21,250 nucleotides of DNA from JAKSCF01 sp028279945 (GCA_028279945.1 JANQMT010000132.1:1-21250); one strand, 5' to 3'. Counted from the first letter of the stretch, positions 1 to 6,880 are shown. Translations and numbers: made by a program. Notes: a model not told the origin generated them from the letters alone.

Positions 1-198
1 GCGACAGCAGAAGAGAGTGCATCAGCCAGTGAAGAAATGGCGGGACAAGCACAGATGCTAAAGGGATTAATACAAGAATTCAAGTTAAAAAATTTAACCA
101 TCCAAAATACAAACCAAGTAAATCAATTGGAAAGTATAGATATCGCTGAATCCATTAAGGAAAAATCTTTAGAAGATGATAATTTTGGTAAATATTAA
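1..198 (+). CDS. Methyl-accepting chemotaxis protein, C-terminal fragment (cut by window edge)
   Basis: The reading frame is open from base 1 to a TAA at 196-198 and gives 65 residues. It begins with ATAEESASASEEMAGQAQ, the end of the MCP signalling coiled coil, almost identical to the same part of the two complete MCPs downstream (residues 798-815 in the first). A flexible polar linker of about 35 residues follows and the protein ends DDNFGKY. The gene starts outside the window, so its sensor domain is unknown. It is the first of three tandem MCP paralogs and is followed by its own terminator. In the cell it would signal through CheA and CheW arrays at the membrane. The identification is secure; the ligand is not visible. 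Confidence 0.93.
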   Translation, partial: ATAEESASASEEMAGQAQMLKGLIQEFKLKNLTIQNTNQVNQLESIDIAESIKEKSLEDDNFGKY

Positions 199-253
199 AA
201 ATTATAATTTTGTCTATTTAAAAAGGGGATTCGTATAGATTTTTTTAAACCTT

Positions 254-304
254 AAATCACTACTATAACAAATTGTTTGGTAGTGATTTTATATTTTTTA
301 AATT
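254..304 (+). terminator. Rho-independent terminator after the first MCP
   Basis: A 10-bp stem is formed by AAATCACTAC (254-263) and GTAGTGATTT (280-289), with a possible inner AACA/TGTT helix in the loop. The T-rich run TTTTATATTTTTTA follows. It ends transcription of the upstream MCP gene before the next MCP promoter. Confidence 0.85.
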
Positions 305-326
305 TGATACAGCATTAATGTACATT

Positions 327-355
327 TTGCAGAAATGTGGTAAAATTTGTATAAG
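327..355 (+). promoter_or_regulatory. Candidate promoter of the first complete MCP
   Basis: TTGCAG (327-332), 17 bp, then TATAAG (350-355) fits a housekeeping sigma promoter. An overlapping extended -10 reading, TGGTAAAAT (338-346), is also possible. The 16-base block TGGTAAAATTTGTATA (338-353) recurs exactly upstream of the next MCP gene at 3090-3105, and the -35-like TT(G/T)CAG sits at the same distance in both, which supports a real shared promoter. No clear flagellar sigma-D site (TAAA-N15-GCCGATAT) is seen. Confidence 0.55.
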
Positions 356-397
356 CAAGAAAATTCATAAAATTTAATTAGAGATGAGGAGGGCAAT

Positions 398-2980
398 ATG
401 AAAGACGAAAAGTATATTTCAATTGGGTTCAAATTCTCACTTATGGTCTTTATTATGATTTTTGTTAGTGCATCTGTCATTGGTGTTACAAGTTATTTTA
501 ATTATAAAGACCATGTTATTGCAATGGCGGGAAATCAGGCTTTAGGGGTAGCAGATTCAATTGCGTCAGCTATTGATGGTGATGAATTTTCTAGAATTGA
601 CAAAACAAATCTTAAAAATGATTATTATTATGAAATTTATGACATGTTGAGCAGTGTTAAAGAAAAGACTAACTTTGCTTTTGTTTATACAATGGTAGAT
701 ACTGATGAAAAGTATTATAAATACGTCATTGAAGGAGCCATGGCAGGGGAATCAGAAGGTATTAGGGAACTAGGTGACTTAGATCCAAAAGAAAATTATG
801 GAGAAGAGCCCCTACAGGCTATTGATACCGGAAAAGGAACGACTTCAGAGATTTATTATAATGATGAAGAATATGGTTACCTTGTAACTGCTTTTTCTCC
901 CATTTTTAACGTAAGTGGCCAAGTAGTGGGTGTAGTGGGTGTAGATATTCGTGCCAATAGTGTTTTAAATGATGCAAAAGCTTATATTCCTTTCGCAGCT
1001 ATATTTATTGTTGCCTCAAGTATTATTCTATTTTTAATTTCGTTATTTATTACTAGAAAAACCATTTCTGTACCGTTAAAAGGTTTAATGGAAGCTTCCG
1101 ATAAGTTGGCTGTAGGTGATACAGACGTTAATATTGTCCAGAGATCCAAAGATGAAATTGGACAACTGATGGGAGCCTTTGGCAGGATGGTTGAAAATAT
1201 TGAAAATCAATCTAAAAATGTTCAAAAAGTTGCAGAAGGCGACTTGTCCATCAACATTACGCCTAAATCAGATAAGGATATTCTTGCTAAAAGTATGAAA
1301 GTAGTCGTTGATAATCTGAATGAGCTGAATTCAGAAGTCAATGTACTTACTGAGTCAGTAATGGAGGGTAACCTGTCTCAAAGAGCTGATACCAGTAAGC
1401 TGGAAGGAAAATACAAGGATATAGTTGAAGGCATTAATTATATTCAAGATGCTTTTATAAATGTTTTAGACAGTATAGAGGCAACCATTTTAATTATTGA
1501 TAAAGAACATAATGTGAAATTCGGGAATGTTTATGCCTATGAGGATATCACAGAAGAGAGAAAAGAAATGATTGGAAGAAAATGTCATGATCTTTATGAA
1601 TGTGATCTAAGTACATGTCAATATGAAGCGTGCATGAAGACCAATAAAAAACAATCTTTTGAAGATAGAGATTATATATTAAACCTGGATTACCAAACAG
1701 ACCTTTTGCCATACAACGATAAAGATGGTAATCTGAGAGGTATTATTGAAGTTGGTATCGATATAAGCAGAGTAAAGCATGCTGAAAGAGTGGCAAAAAA
1801 ACAATTGGATTATCAAGAAAGTGAAATTAATAAGGTTATCCATCATCTAAGTAATCTTGCAAATGGAAAATTGAGTATTCATCCGTCTGTTGCAGAAGCC
1901 GATGAAGATACTGAAGCCATTGCAGAAAACTTTAATAAGTTAAACAGCTCTTTAGTTGAAAGTACAAGTTCAATAAAGTCAATGGTGGATGAAGTTTCGA
2001 AAATGCTGCTCGAAATGTCCAATAAAAATCTTTCTCAAAAAATTAAAAGAGATTATGTTGGAGATTTTACAAAGTTGAAGGATTCTATCAACCACATTGT
2101 TGAACAATTTAATGTGATTCTTACAGAAATAAATACAGCGGCAGAACAAGTAGAGGCAGGAGCAGAACAGGTTGCAAGCTCAAGCCAAAATCTTTCTCAA
2201 GGTGCTTCAGAACAAGCAAGCTCTGTAGAAGAAATGGGAGCAACCATAACTGAGGTTGCAGATCAAACCAATGAAAATGCCAAAAACGCAGATGAAGCCA
2301 ATAAGCTGTCCTTGAAATCAAAGGCCGGTGCTCAAACAGGCAATACTCAGATGCAGGAAATGCTCTCCGCTATGAATGATATTAAAGATTCTTCTAGAAA
2401 TATTGCAAACATCATAAAAGTTATTGATGAAATTGCTTTCCAAACCAATATACTGGCTTTGAATGCTGCGGTGGAAGCTGCAAGAGCAGGTGAACATGGA
2501 AAGGGATTTGCTGTAGTAGCAGAAGAAGTAAGGAACTTAGCAGCAAGAAGTGCCAAAGCAGCAAAAGAAACGACCGACTTAATTGATAATTCTATTAATA
2601 AGGTAGATGAAGGATATAAAATAGCCAATAATACGGCAGAGGCGTTGAATAAAATTGTTGCCGGCGTTAGTGATACTGTAGATATTGTCAGTAAAATTGC
2701 CCAAGCATCTAACCAACAGGCAACCGCTATATCTGAGATTAATAGTGGAATCGAGCAAATATCAGGTGTGACACAAACCAATACATCCACTGCTGAAGAA
2801 AGCGCTTCGGCAAGTGAAGAAATGGCCGCTCAAGCACAAATGTTAAAGGGCTTGATTCAGCAGTTTAAATTAAGCGGTGTGCATAATAACAGAAGAAAAA
2901 TAAAAGAGTTGGAAAATAAAGAAAAAAAAGCTGATTTCATTCACTTACCATCCAATAATGAAACGTTTGGAAAATATTAA
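398..2980 (+). CDS. Methyl-accepting chemotaxis protein with Cache-like sensor, HAMP series and Cys-rich PAS
   Basis: This is an 860-residue transmembrane chemoreceptor. Visible parts: membrane segment about 12-34; an external domain of about 160 residues that looks Cache-like; membrane segment about 196-218; canonical HAMP about 219-272; further HAMP-like units (AEGDLSI at 279-285, MEGNLSQ at 322-328); a PAS-like domain about 355-460 with cysteines 396, 402, 407 and 412; more HAMP-like units (NGKLSI at 489-494, NKNLSQ at 542-547); and the signalling domain with its conserved hairpin tip around 676-710 (EIAFQTNILALNAAVEAAR). The C-terminus is NNETFGKY. The start is ATG behind GAGGAGGG (387-394). 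It is about 70% or more alike to the next gene by eye, so the pair arose by tandem duplication. The ligand cannot be told; the PAS cysteines suggest a second, cytoplasmic redox or metal input. Confidence 0.96.
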   Translation: MKDEKYISIGFKFSLMVFIMIFVSASVIGVTSYFNYKDHVIAMAGNQALGVADSIASAIDGDEFSRIDKTNLKNDYYYEIYDMLSSVKEKTNFAFVYTMVDTDEKYYKYVIEGAMAGESEGIRELGDLDPKENYGEEPLQAIDTGKGTTSEIYYNDEEYGYLVTAFSPIFNVSGQVVGVVGVDIRANSVLNDAKAYIPFAAIFIVASSIILFLISLFITRKTISVPLKGLMEASDKLAVGDTDVNIVQRSKDEIGQLMGAFGRMVENIENQSKNVQKVAEGDLSINITPKSDKDILAKSMKVVVDNLNELNSEVNVLTESVMEGNLSQRADTSKLEGKYKDIVEGINYIQDAFINVLDSIEATILIIDKEHNVKFGNVYAYEDITEERKEMIGRKCHDLYECDLSTCQYEACMKTNKKQSFEDRDYILNLDYQTDLLPYNDKDGNLRGIIEVGIDISRVKHAERVAKKQLDYQESEINKVIHHLSNLANGKLSIHPSVAEADEDTEAIAENFNKLNSSLVESTSSIKSMVDEVSKMLLEMSNKNLSQKIKRDYVGDFTKLKDSINHIVEQFNVILTEINTAAEQVEAGAEQVASSSQNLSQGASEQASSVEEMGATITEVADQTNENAKNADEANKLSLKSKAGAQTGNTQMQEMLSAMNDIKDSSRNIANIIKVIDEIAFQTNILALNAAVEAARAGEHGKGFAVVAEEVRNLAARSAKAAKETTDLIDNSINKVDEGYKIANNTAEALNKIVAGVSDTVDIVSKIAQASNQQATAISEINSGIEQISGVTQTNTSTAEESASASEEMAAQAQMLKGLIQQFKLSGVHNNRRKIKELENKEKKADFIHLPSNNETFGKY

Positions 2981-3078
2981 TGGGCTTTAATTTTAATAAT
3001 GAATGCACTCGTAAAAAAATCCAAAGAATGTCATTTTTATGCAAAAATTGGCCTAAAATGTCGAATATACTTTATTTT

Positions 3079-3107
3079 TTTCAGAATTATGGTAAAATTT
3101 GTATAGG
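3079..3107 (+). promoter_or_regulatory. Candidate promoter of the second complete MCP
   Basis: TTTCAG (3079-3084), 17 bp, then TATAGG (3102-3107); an alternative extended -10, TGGTAAAAT, lies at 3090-3098. The block 3090-3105 is identical to 338-353 upstream of the previous MCP, in the same geometry. No clear terminator separates the two MCP genes in 2981-3078, so read-through is possible. Confidence 0.5.
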
Positions 3108-3154
3108 ATTTATTATATTTTTAAAATTCTGAATAACAAATAAGGAGGACAAGC

Positions 3155-5740
3155 ATGAAAAAAACTAAATATGTTTCGCTAGGCTTTAAGTTTTCTCTAA
3201 TGGTTTTTATTATGATTTTGTTAAGTGCATCTGTTATTGGAGTTATGAGTTATTTGAATAACAAGCAACAACTTGTTAAAATGGCAGGAAGTAAGGCTTT
3301 GGGAGTGGCAGATTCTATTGCATCAGCTATTGATGGTGACAAATTTTCTGCAATTGACAAAGCAAATGTTAAAAATGATTATTATTATGAAACGTATGAT
3401 CTGTTGAGCAGTGTAAAAGAAAAGACTAACTTTGCTTTTGTGTATACAATGGTAGAGGAAGATGATACCCATTATAAATATATTATTGAAGGAGCCATGT
3501 CCGGTGAGACGGAAGGCATAACAGATTTAGGCGATTTGCATTTAAAAGAAGATTATGGGGAAGAGCCTTTGCAGGCTATTAATACTAGTAAAGGAACGAC
3601 TTCAGAGATCTATTATAATGAAGAAGAGTACGGTTATCTTGTATCGGCGTTTTCACCGATTTTTAATTCTAGGAATCAAGTAGTGGGTGTAGTAGGTGTA
3701 GATATACGTGCCAATAGTGTTTTAGAAGAAGCAAAAGCATATATTCCTATGGTTAGTCTATTTATTATTGCTTCAAGCATCATCTTGTTTTTAATTTCTA
3801 TATTCTTCATTAGAAGATATATTACCTTACCTTTACATTTTTTGCTGGATGCTTCTGATCAATTGGCGATTGGAAACACAAATGTCAATATTGTTCAAAA
3901 ATCCAAAGATGAAATGGGACAACTCATGGGCGCCTTTGGACGAATGGTGCAGAACGTTGAACAACAGTCTGAAAACTTAAAAAAAATAGCCGAAGGCGAC
4001 TTGTCGGTAGAAATTATAAAAAAATCCGAAGACGATGTGCTGGCAGACAGTATGCAAATAGTAGTGGATAATCTCAATGATTTAAACACAGAAGTTAATG
4101 GGCTTACAGAATCAGTGATGTCAGGGAATTTATCCAAAAAATTGGATTCCCAACTTAGAGGCAAATATAGAGAGATTGTAGAAGGTGTCACTTATATACA
4201 AGATGCTTTTGTCAATGTGCTGGATAATATAAATGTAGGAATTTTAATTGTAGATAAAGAAATGAATTTAAGTTTTTGTAATAGGTTTGTATTCGGTGCT
4301 TTTGACGAGGAAAGAGAAAGTTTGCTGGGTAAGAAATGCAATGATTTATTTGAGTGTAAAGATGAATGTATGCATGAAGAATGCATAAAGAATAAGAGTA
4401 CATATGTCATGGAAGGGATTACACTGGATAAGCATTATAAAACAGATATGTCACCTTATAATGATAGAAATGGTAACTTGAGAGGCATTATTGAAGTTGC
4501 CATGGATATTACTGAAATAAAAACGGCTGAAAAAGTTGCTAAGAAGCAGCTGGATTATCAAAAAGGTGAAATCAATAAGGTTATAGATAATTTAAATAAT
4601 CTTGCCAATGGGAACTTAAATATTCATCCAACTGTTTCTGAACCGGATGAAGATACCAAAGCAATTGCAGAAAACTTTAAAAAGCTGAATGGCTCATTAG
4701 AGGGAAGTGCAAGTTCAATGAAATCGATGATTGAAGAAGTCTCAGAAATGCTGGTTGAAATGTCCAATAAGAATCTTTCACAAAAAATTGAAAGAGACTA
4801 TATGGGAGATTTTATAAGGCTAAAAGATTCTATCAACTATATTGTTGAACAATTTAATGTGATTCTTACAGAAATTAATACGGCTGCGGAACAAGTAGAG
4901 GTTGGTGCAGAACAAGTAGCGAGCTCAAGCCAAAATCTTTCTCAAGGTGCTTCTGAACAAGCAAGCTCAGTAGAAGAAATAGGAGCAACCGTAACAGAGG
5001 TTGCAGATCAGACCAGTGAAAATGCTAAAAATGCAGATGAAGCTAACGAACTATCAATGAAAGCAAAATCAGGTGCTCAAATGGGTAATGACCAGATGAA
5101 AGAAATGCTTTTAGCAATGGATGATATCAAAGATTCTTCTAAAAATATTTCAAATATAATTAAAGTAATTGACGAAATTGCTTTCCAAACCAATATATTA
5201 GCCCTTAATGCTGCGGTTGAAGCCGCTCGAGCAGGGGAGCACGGAAAAGGATTTGCGGTAGTAGCCGAGGAGGTAAGAAATCTAGCTGCCAGAAGTGCAA
5301 AAGCCGCAAAAGAGACAACTGACTTAATTGACAATTCAATTAGTAAAGTTGATGAAGGTTATAAAATTGCTAATGATACAGCTGAGGCATTAAATAAAAT
5401 TGTAGATGGCGTTACCGATACAGTTGAAATAGTAGGTAAAATTGCTCAAGCTTCTAACCAACAAGCAACAGCTATTTCTGAGATTAATCGTGGAATCGAG
5501 CAAATATCAGGCGTGACGCAAACCAATACATCTACAGCAGAAGAAAGTGCCTCTGCAAGCGAAGAAATGGCAGCACAGGCTCAAACACTCAAAGCCATGA
5601 TTCAAGAGTTTGAATTAAGCGGTGATTTAAATCGTAAAGATACTCAGGTTGCTTCTATTGCATCAAAGGATACTAATAAAAGACTTTTGAATGATGTAAC
5701 GGACATTAATTTAGGTGATAATTCTTTCGGTAAATACTGA
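3155..5740 (+). CDS. Methyl-accepting chemotaxis protein, tandem paralog with Cys-rich PAS
   Basis: This 861-residue chemoreceptor has the same architecture as its upstream neighbour: membrane segments about 12-34 and 196-218, an external Cache-like domain, HAMP about 219-272, extra HAMP-like units, PAS-like domain about 353-458, more HAMP-like units, and an MCP signalling hairpin around 675-710. The signalling part is nearly identical to the paralog, while the PAS domain has diverged most. Its cysteines are at 375, 395, 401, 405 and 410, so the four-cysteine pattern is kept but its spacing is changed. The tail is GDNSFGKY. The start is ATG behind TAAGGAGGAC (3141-3150). The two receptors probably join mixed arrays with CheA and the CheW encoded next. 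Different PAS and sensor details suggest related but distinct ligands. Confidence 0.96.
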   Translation: MKKTKYVSLGFKFSLMVFIMILLSASVIGVMSYLNNKQQLVKMAGSKALGVADSIASAIDGDKFSAIDKANVKNDYYYETYDLLSSVKEKTNFAFVYTMVEEDDTHYKYIIEGAMSGETEGITDLGDLHLKEDYGEEPLQAINTSKGTTSEIYYNEEEYGYLVSAFSPIFNSRNQVVGVVGVDIRANSVLEEAKAYIPMVSLFIIASSIILFLISIFFIRRYITLPLHFLLDASDQLAIGNTNVNIVQKSKDEMGQLMGAFGRMVQNVEQQSENLKKIAEGDLSVEIIKKSEDDVLADSMQIVVDNLNDLNTEVNGLTESVMSGNLSKKLDSQLRGKYREIVEGVTYIQDAFVNVLDNINVGILIVDKEMNLSFCNRFVFGAFDEERESLLGKKCNDLFECKDECMHEECIKNKSTYVMEGITLDKHYKTDMSPYNDRNGNLRGIIEVAMDITEIKTAEKVAKKQLDYQKGEINKVIDNLNNLANGNLNIHPTVSEPDEDTKAIAENFKKLNGSLEGSASSMKSMIEEVSEMLVEMSNKNLSQKIERDYMGDFIRLKDSINYIVEQFNVILTEINTAAEQVEVGAEQVASSSQNLSQGASEQASSVEEIGATVTEVADQTSENAKNADEANELSMKAKSGAQMGNDQMKEMLLAMDDIKDSSKNISNIIKVIDEIAFQTNILALNAAVEAARAGEHGKGFAVVAEEVRNLAARSAKAAKETTDLIDNSISKVDEGYKIANDTAEALNKIVDGVTDTVEIVGKIAQASNQQATAISEINRGIEQISGVTQTNTSTAEESASASEEMAAQAQTLKAMIQEFELSGDLNRKDTQVASIASKDTNKRLLNDVTDINLGDNSFGKY

Positions 5741-5787
5741 AAATAAATATTTCTATTCTAAAAGGTTTGAATAGGGACATATTTAGG

Positions 5788-5815
5788 TTGATTATTGATA
5801 AGAACGATTTATAAT
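5788..5815 (+). promoter_or_regulatory. Promoter upstream of cheW
   Basis: TTGATT (5788-5793), 16 bp, then a perfect TATAAT (5810-5815). Transcription would begin near 5821-5823, exactly at the start of the strong hairpin that follows, leaving a leader of about 137 bases before cheW. Confidence 0.65.
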
Positions 5816-5816
5816 G

Positions 5817-5852
5817 TAAGTAGGGGGCGTATTGCATACGCCCATCTACTTA
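5817..5852 (+). other. Strong hairpin at the predicted 5' end of the cheW mRNA
   Basis: Inverted repeat: TAAGTAG (5817-5823) pairs with CTACTTA (5846-5852), and GGGCGTAT (5825-5832) pairs with ATACGCCC (5836-5843) around a TGC loop, with only G5824 against A5844-T5845 unpaired or wobble. No T-run follows, so it is not a standard terminator for the MCP upstream. Its GC-rich core stands out in the AT-rich intergenic DNA. A role as a 5'-end stabilising hairpin or regulatory leader is inference. Confidence 0.7.
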
Positions 5853-5958
5853 ATTGTATATGTTGATTCCATTTTTAGGTTTGAACATTTTGATTGCAAA
5901 GATTAGAGATCTGATCCCAATAGATGCTCTAATAAAAAAAATAAAAAGAGGTGAAAGC

Positions 5959-6411
5959 ATGAACCAATATCTTACTTTTATACTTGACGATGAATATTAT
6001 GGAATTGATATTTCAAGTGTTATTGAAATTATAGGCATGCAAAAAATAACTCAAATGCCTCAGCAACCAGATTATGTAAATGGGGTTATTAATCTAAGAG
6101 GAAGAATTATTCCAACCATAGACGTTCGTGCTCGTTTTAAAAAAGAGAAGAAAGAGTATGATGAAAGAACTTGTATCATAGTAGTAGATGTTCAAGATAC
6201 TATGATTGGTTTTATAGTGGACAGAGTTGACGAGGTCTTAACCATTGATTCAGAAAATATTTCAGATCCTCCAAGATTCAATGAAGATTTCCAAGGCAAA
6301 TACGTTAAAGGTATTGCAAAAACAAATGATTTAATTATTATGATTCTGGAAAGCTCTATGTTGCTTTCGGCTGAAGAAATAGAAAGAACAAAAGATTTGT
6401 CTAATGATTAA
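5959..6411 (+). CDS. cheW: CheW chemotaxis coupling protein
   Basis: A 150-residue adaptor that links chemoreceptors to the CheA kinase in the cytoplasmic array. It is a single CheW domain filling almost the whole protein. The family signature NGVINLRGRIIPTIDVR lies at 41-57, preceded by VIEIIGMQKITQMP (21-34), and MIGFIVDRVDEVL at 82-94 is the second typical strand pair. ATG 5959 is chosen because AGAGGTG (5947-5953) sits 5 bases upstream and the protein then starts MNQYLTFILDDEYYGI, as CheW proteins usually do. A longer frame back to a TTG at 5854 exists but has no ribosome binding site and adds 35 residues unlike CheW. Next to two MCPs it is probably a partner for them. No cheA, cheR, cheB or cheY is in the window. 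Confidence 0.96.
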   Translation: MNQYLTFILDDEYYGIDISSVIEIIGMQKITQMPQQPDYVNGVINLRGRIIPTIDVRARFKKEKKEYDERTCIIVVDVQDTMIGFIVDRVDEVLTIDSENISDPPRFNEDFQGKYVKGIAKTNDLIIMILESSMLLSAEEIERTKDLSND

Positions 6412-6450
6412 TGTTGATTAAATATTAATAAAATATCACTTGCATGTGGG

Positions 6451-6479
6451 TTGAAATCATAGCAATATTGGTTTATAAT
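6451..6479 (+). promoter_or_regulatory. Promoter of the M-box/mgtE transcript
   Basis: TTGAAA (6451-6456), 17 bp, and a perfect TATAAT (6474-6479). Transcription would start near 6486, about 25 bases before the riboswitch P1 stem. The nearest upstream gene, cheW, ends at 6411. Confidence 0.8.
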
Positions 6480-6510
6480 AGATATGTTATAGCAATTTAA
6501 TATTGTATAT

Positions 6511-6656
6511 TGTTAGGTGAGGCTCCTATTTGGGATATACGCTGTTGCCCAGAAATGTCGAGAGACGCCAATGGGTCAACAGGAATAATCGTATAAGTAA
6601 GGTTATTTCTAATACAGCTGGCGAAAGCCAAAGCCCTATAGTGCTAAAGCTCAACA
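6511..6656 (+). promoter_or_regulatory. M-box (ykoK) magnesium riboswitch aptamer
   Basis: The sequence carries the hallmark M-box blocks in order: TGTTAGGTGAGGCTCCTAT (6511-6529), GATATACGCTGTTGCCC, AAATGTCGAGAGACGCCAA, GGGTCAACAGG, ATACAGCTGGCGAAAGCC and CTATAGTGCTAAAGCTC, ending with the 3' P1 strand CTCAACA (6650-6656). This matches the Bacillus subtilis mgtE leader pattern closely as I recall it. Known M-boxes bind several Mg2+ ions and, when folded, let a terminator form. The gene controlled here is mgtE, the classic M-box target. Confidence 0.95.
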
Positions 6657-6673
6657 TGTAAGGAAATAAAGAT

Positions 6674-6703
6674 CTCTACTTGTTGAGTAGAGTTTTTTAT
6701 TTT
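6674..6703 (+). terminator. Riboswitch-controlled terminator (expression platform)
   Basis: Terminator stem CTCTACT (6674-6680) with AGTAGAG (6686-6692), loop TGTTG, followed by TTTTTTATTTT (6693-6703). A competing antiterminator is explicit: CTCAACA (6650-6656, 3' strand of aptamer P1) is perfectly complementary to TGTTGAG (6681-6687), which takes up the terminator loop and the first two bases of its 3' arm. High Mg2+ should hold CTCAACA in P1 and allow termination; low Mg2+ should free it to block the terminator and express mgtE. Confidence 0.9.
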
Positions 6704-6762
6704 AAAGAATAAACAATGCTTTTAAAAGATACATACTATATAACGAAAGGAAGGTGATGGTC

Positions 6763-6867
6763 GTGGATTCGAGTCCTTTACCGGATAAACAGAGTATAGA
6801 AAAAATGATTCATAGCGATAATAAATTAAGAGTCACGGCTATTACTGTAGTTGTTGGCTCTAGTTAG
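6763..6867 (+). CDS. Small ORF (34 codons) between M-box and mgtE, possible leader peptide
   Basis: A GTG start at 6763 lies 8 bases after the strong ribosome binding site AGGAAGG (6748-6754). An in-frame ATG at 6757 is possible but too close to it. The frame runs to TAG at 6865-6867, 13 bases before the mgtE ATG. The peptide starts MDSSPLPDKQSIEKM and ends VTAITVVVGSS. I recognise no family. It is transcribed only if the M-box terminator is bypassed. Its last sense codons (6856-6860) form one arm of a hairpin whose other arm (6873-6877) overlaps the mgtE ribosome binding site, so translating it should expose that site. Acidic residues and two prolines near the N-terminus recall enterobacterial MgtL, but that is resemblance in composition and position, not demonstrated homology. 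It could also be a chance ORF. Confidence 0.5.
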   Translation: MDSSPLPDKQSIEKMIHSDNKLRVTAITVVVGSS

Positions 6868-6880
6868 GGAGGGAGCCGAA

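Noticed and set aside
2347..2790. Long minus-strand frame (147 codons) opposite the first complete MCP
   Set aside because: It is the shadow of the highly biased, helical MCP signalling region; no minus-strand ribosome binding site or recognisable protein was seen, and a similar shadow occurs opposite the paralog.
3082..3131. Inverted repeat CAGAATT/AATTCTG around the second MCP promoter
   Set aside because: Seven A/T-rich bases with a 36-base loop, not found at the equivalent place of the first MCP; probably chance.
5753..5774. Hairpin CTATTC/GAATAG directly after the second MCP as a terminator
   Set aside because: Only six A/T-rich pairs, a 10-base loop and no T-run after it.
5854..5958. 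N-terminal extension of CheW starting at TTG 5854 (or ATG 5860) with a hydrophobic stretch
   Set aside because: No ribosome binding site precedes it, while ATG 5959 has one and gives the normal CheW start.
6755..6785. tRNA T-arm-like sequence (GGATTCGAGTCC) upstream of mgtE
   Set aside because: No matching acceptor, D or anticodon arms and no CCA end; the supposed T-stem does not pair over five bases.
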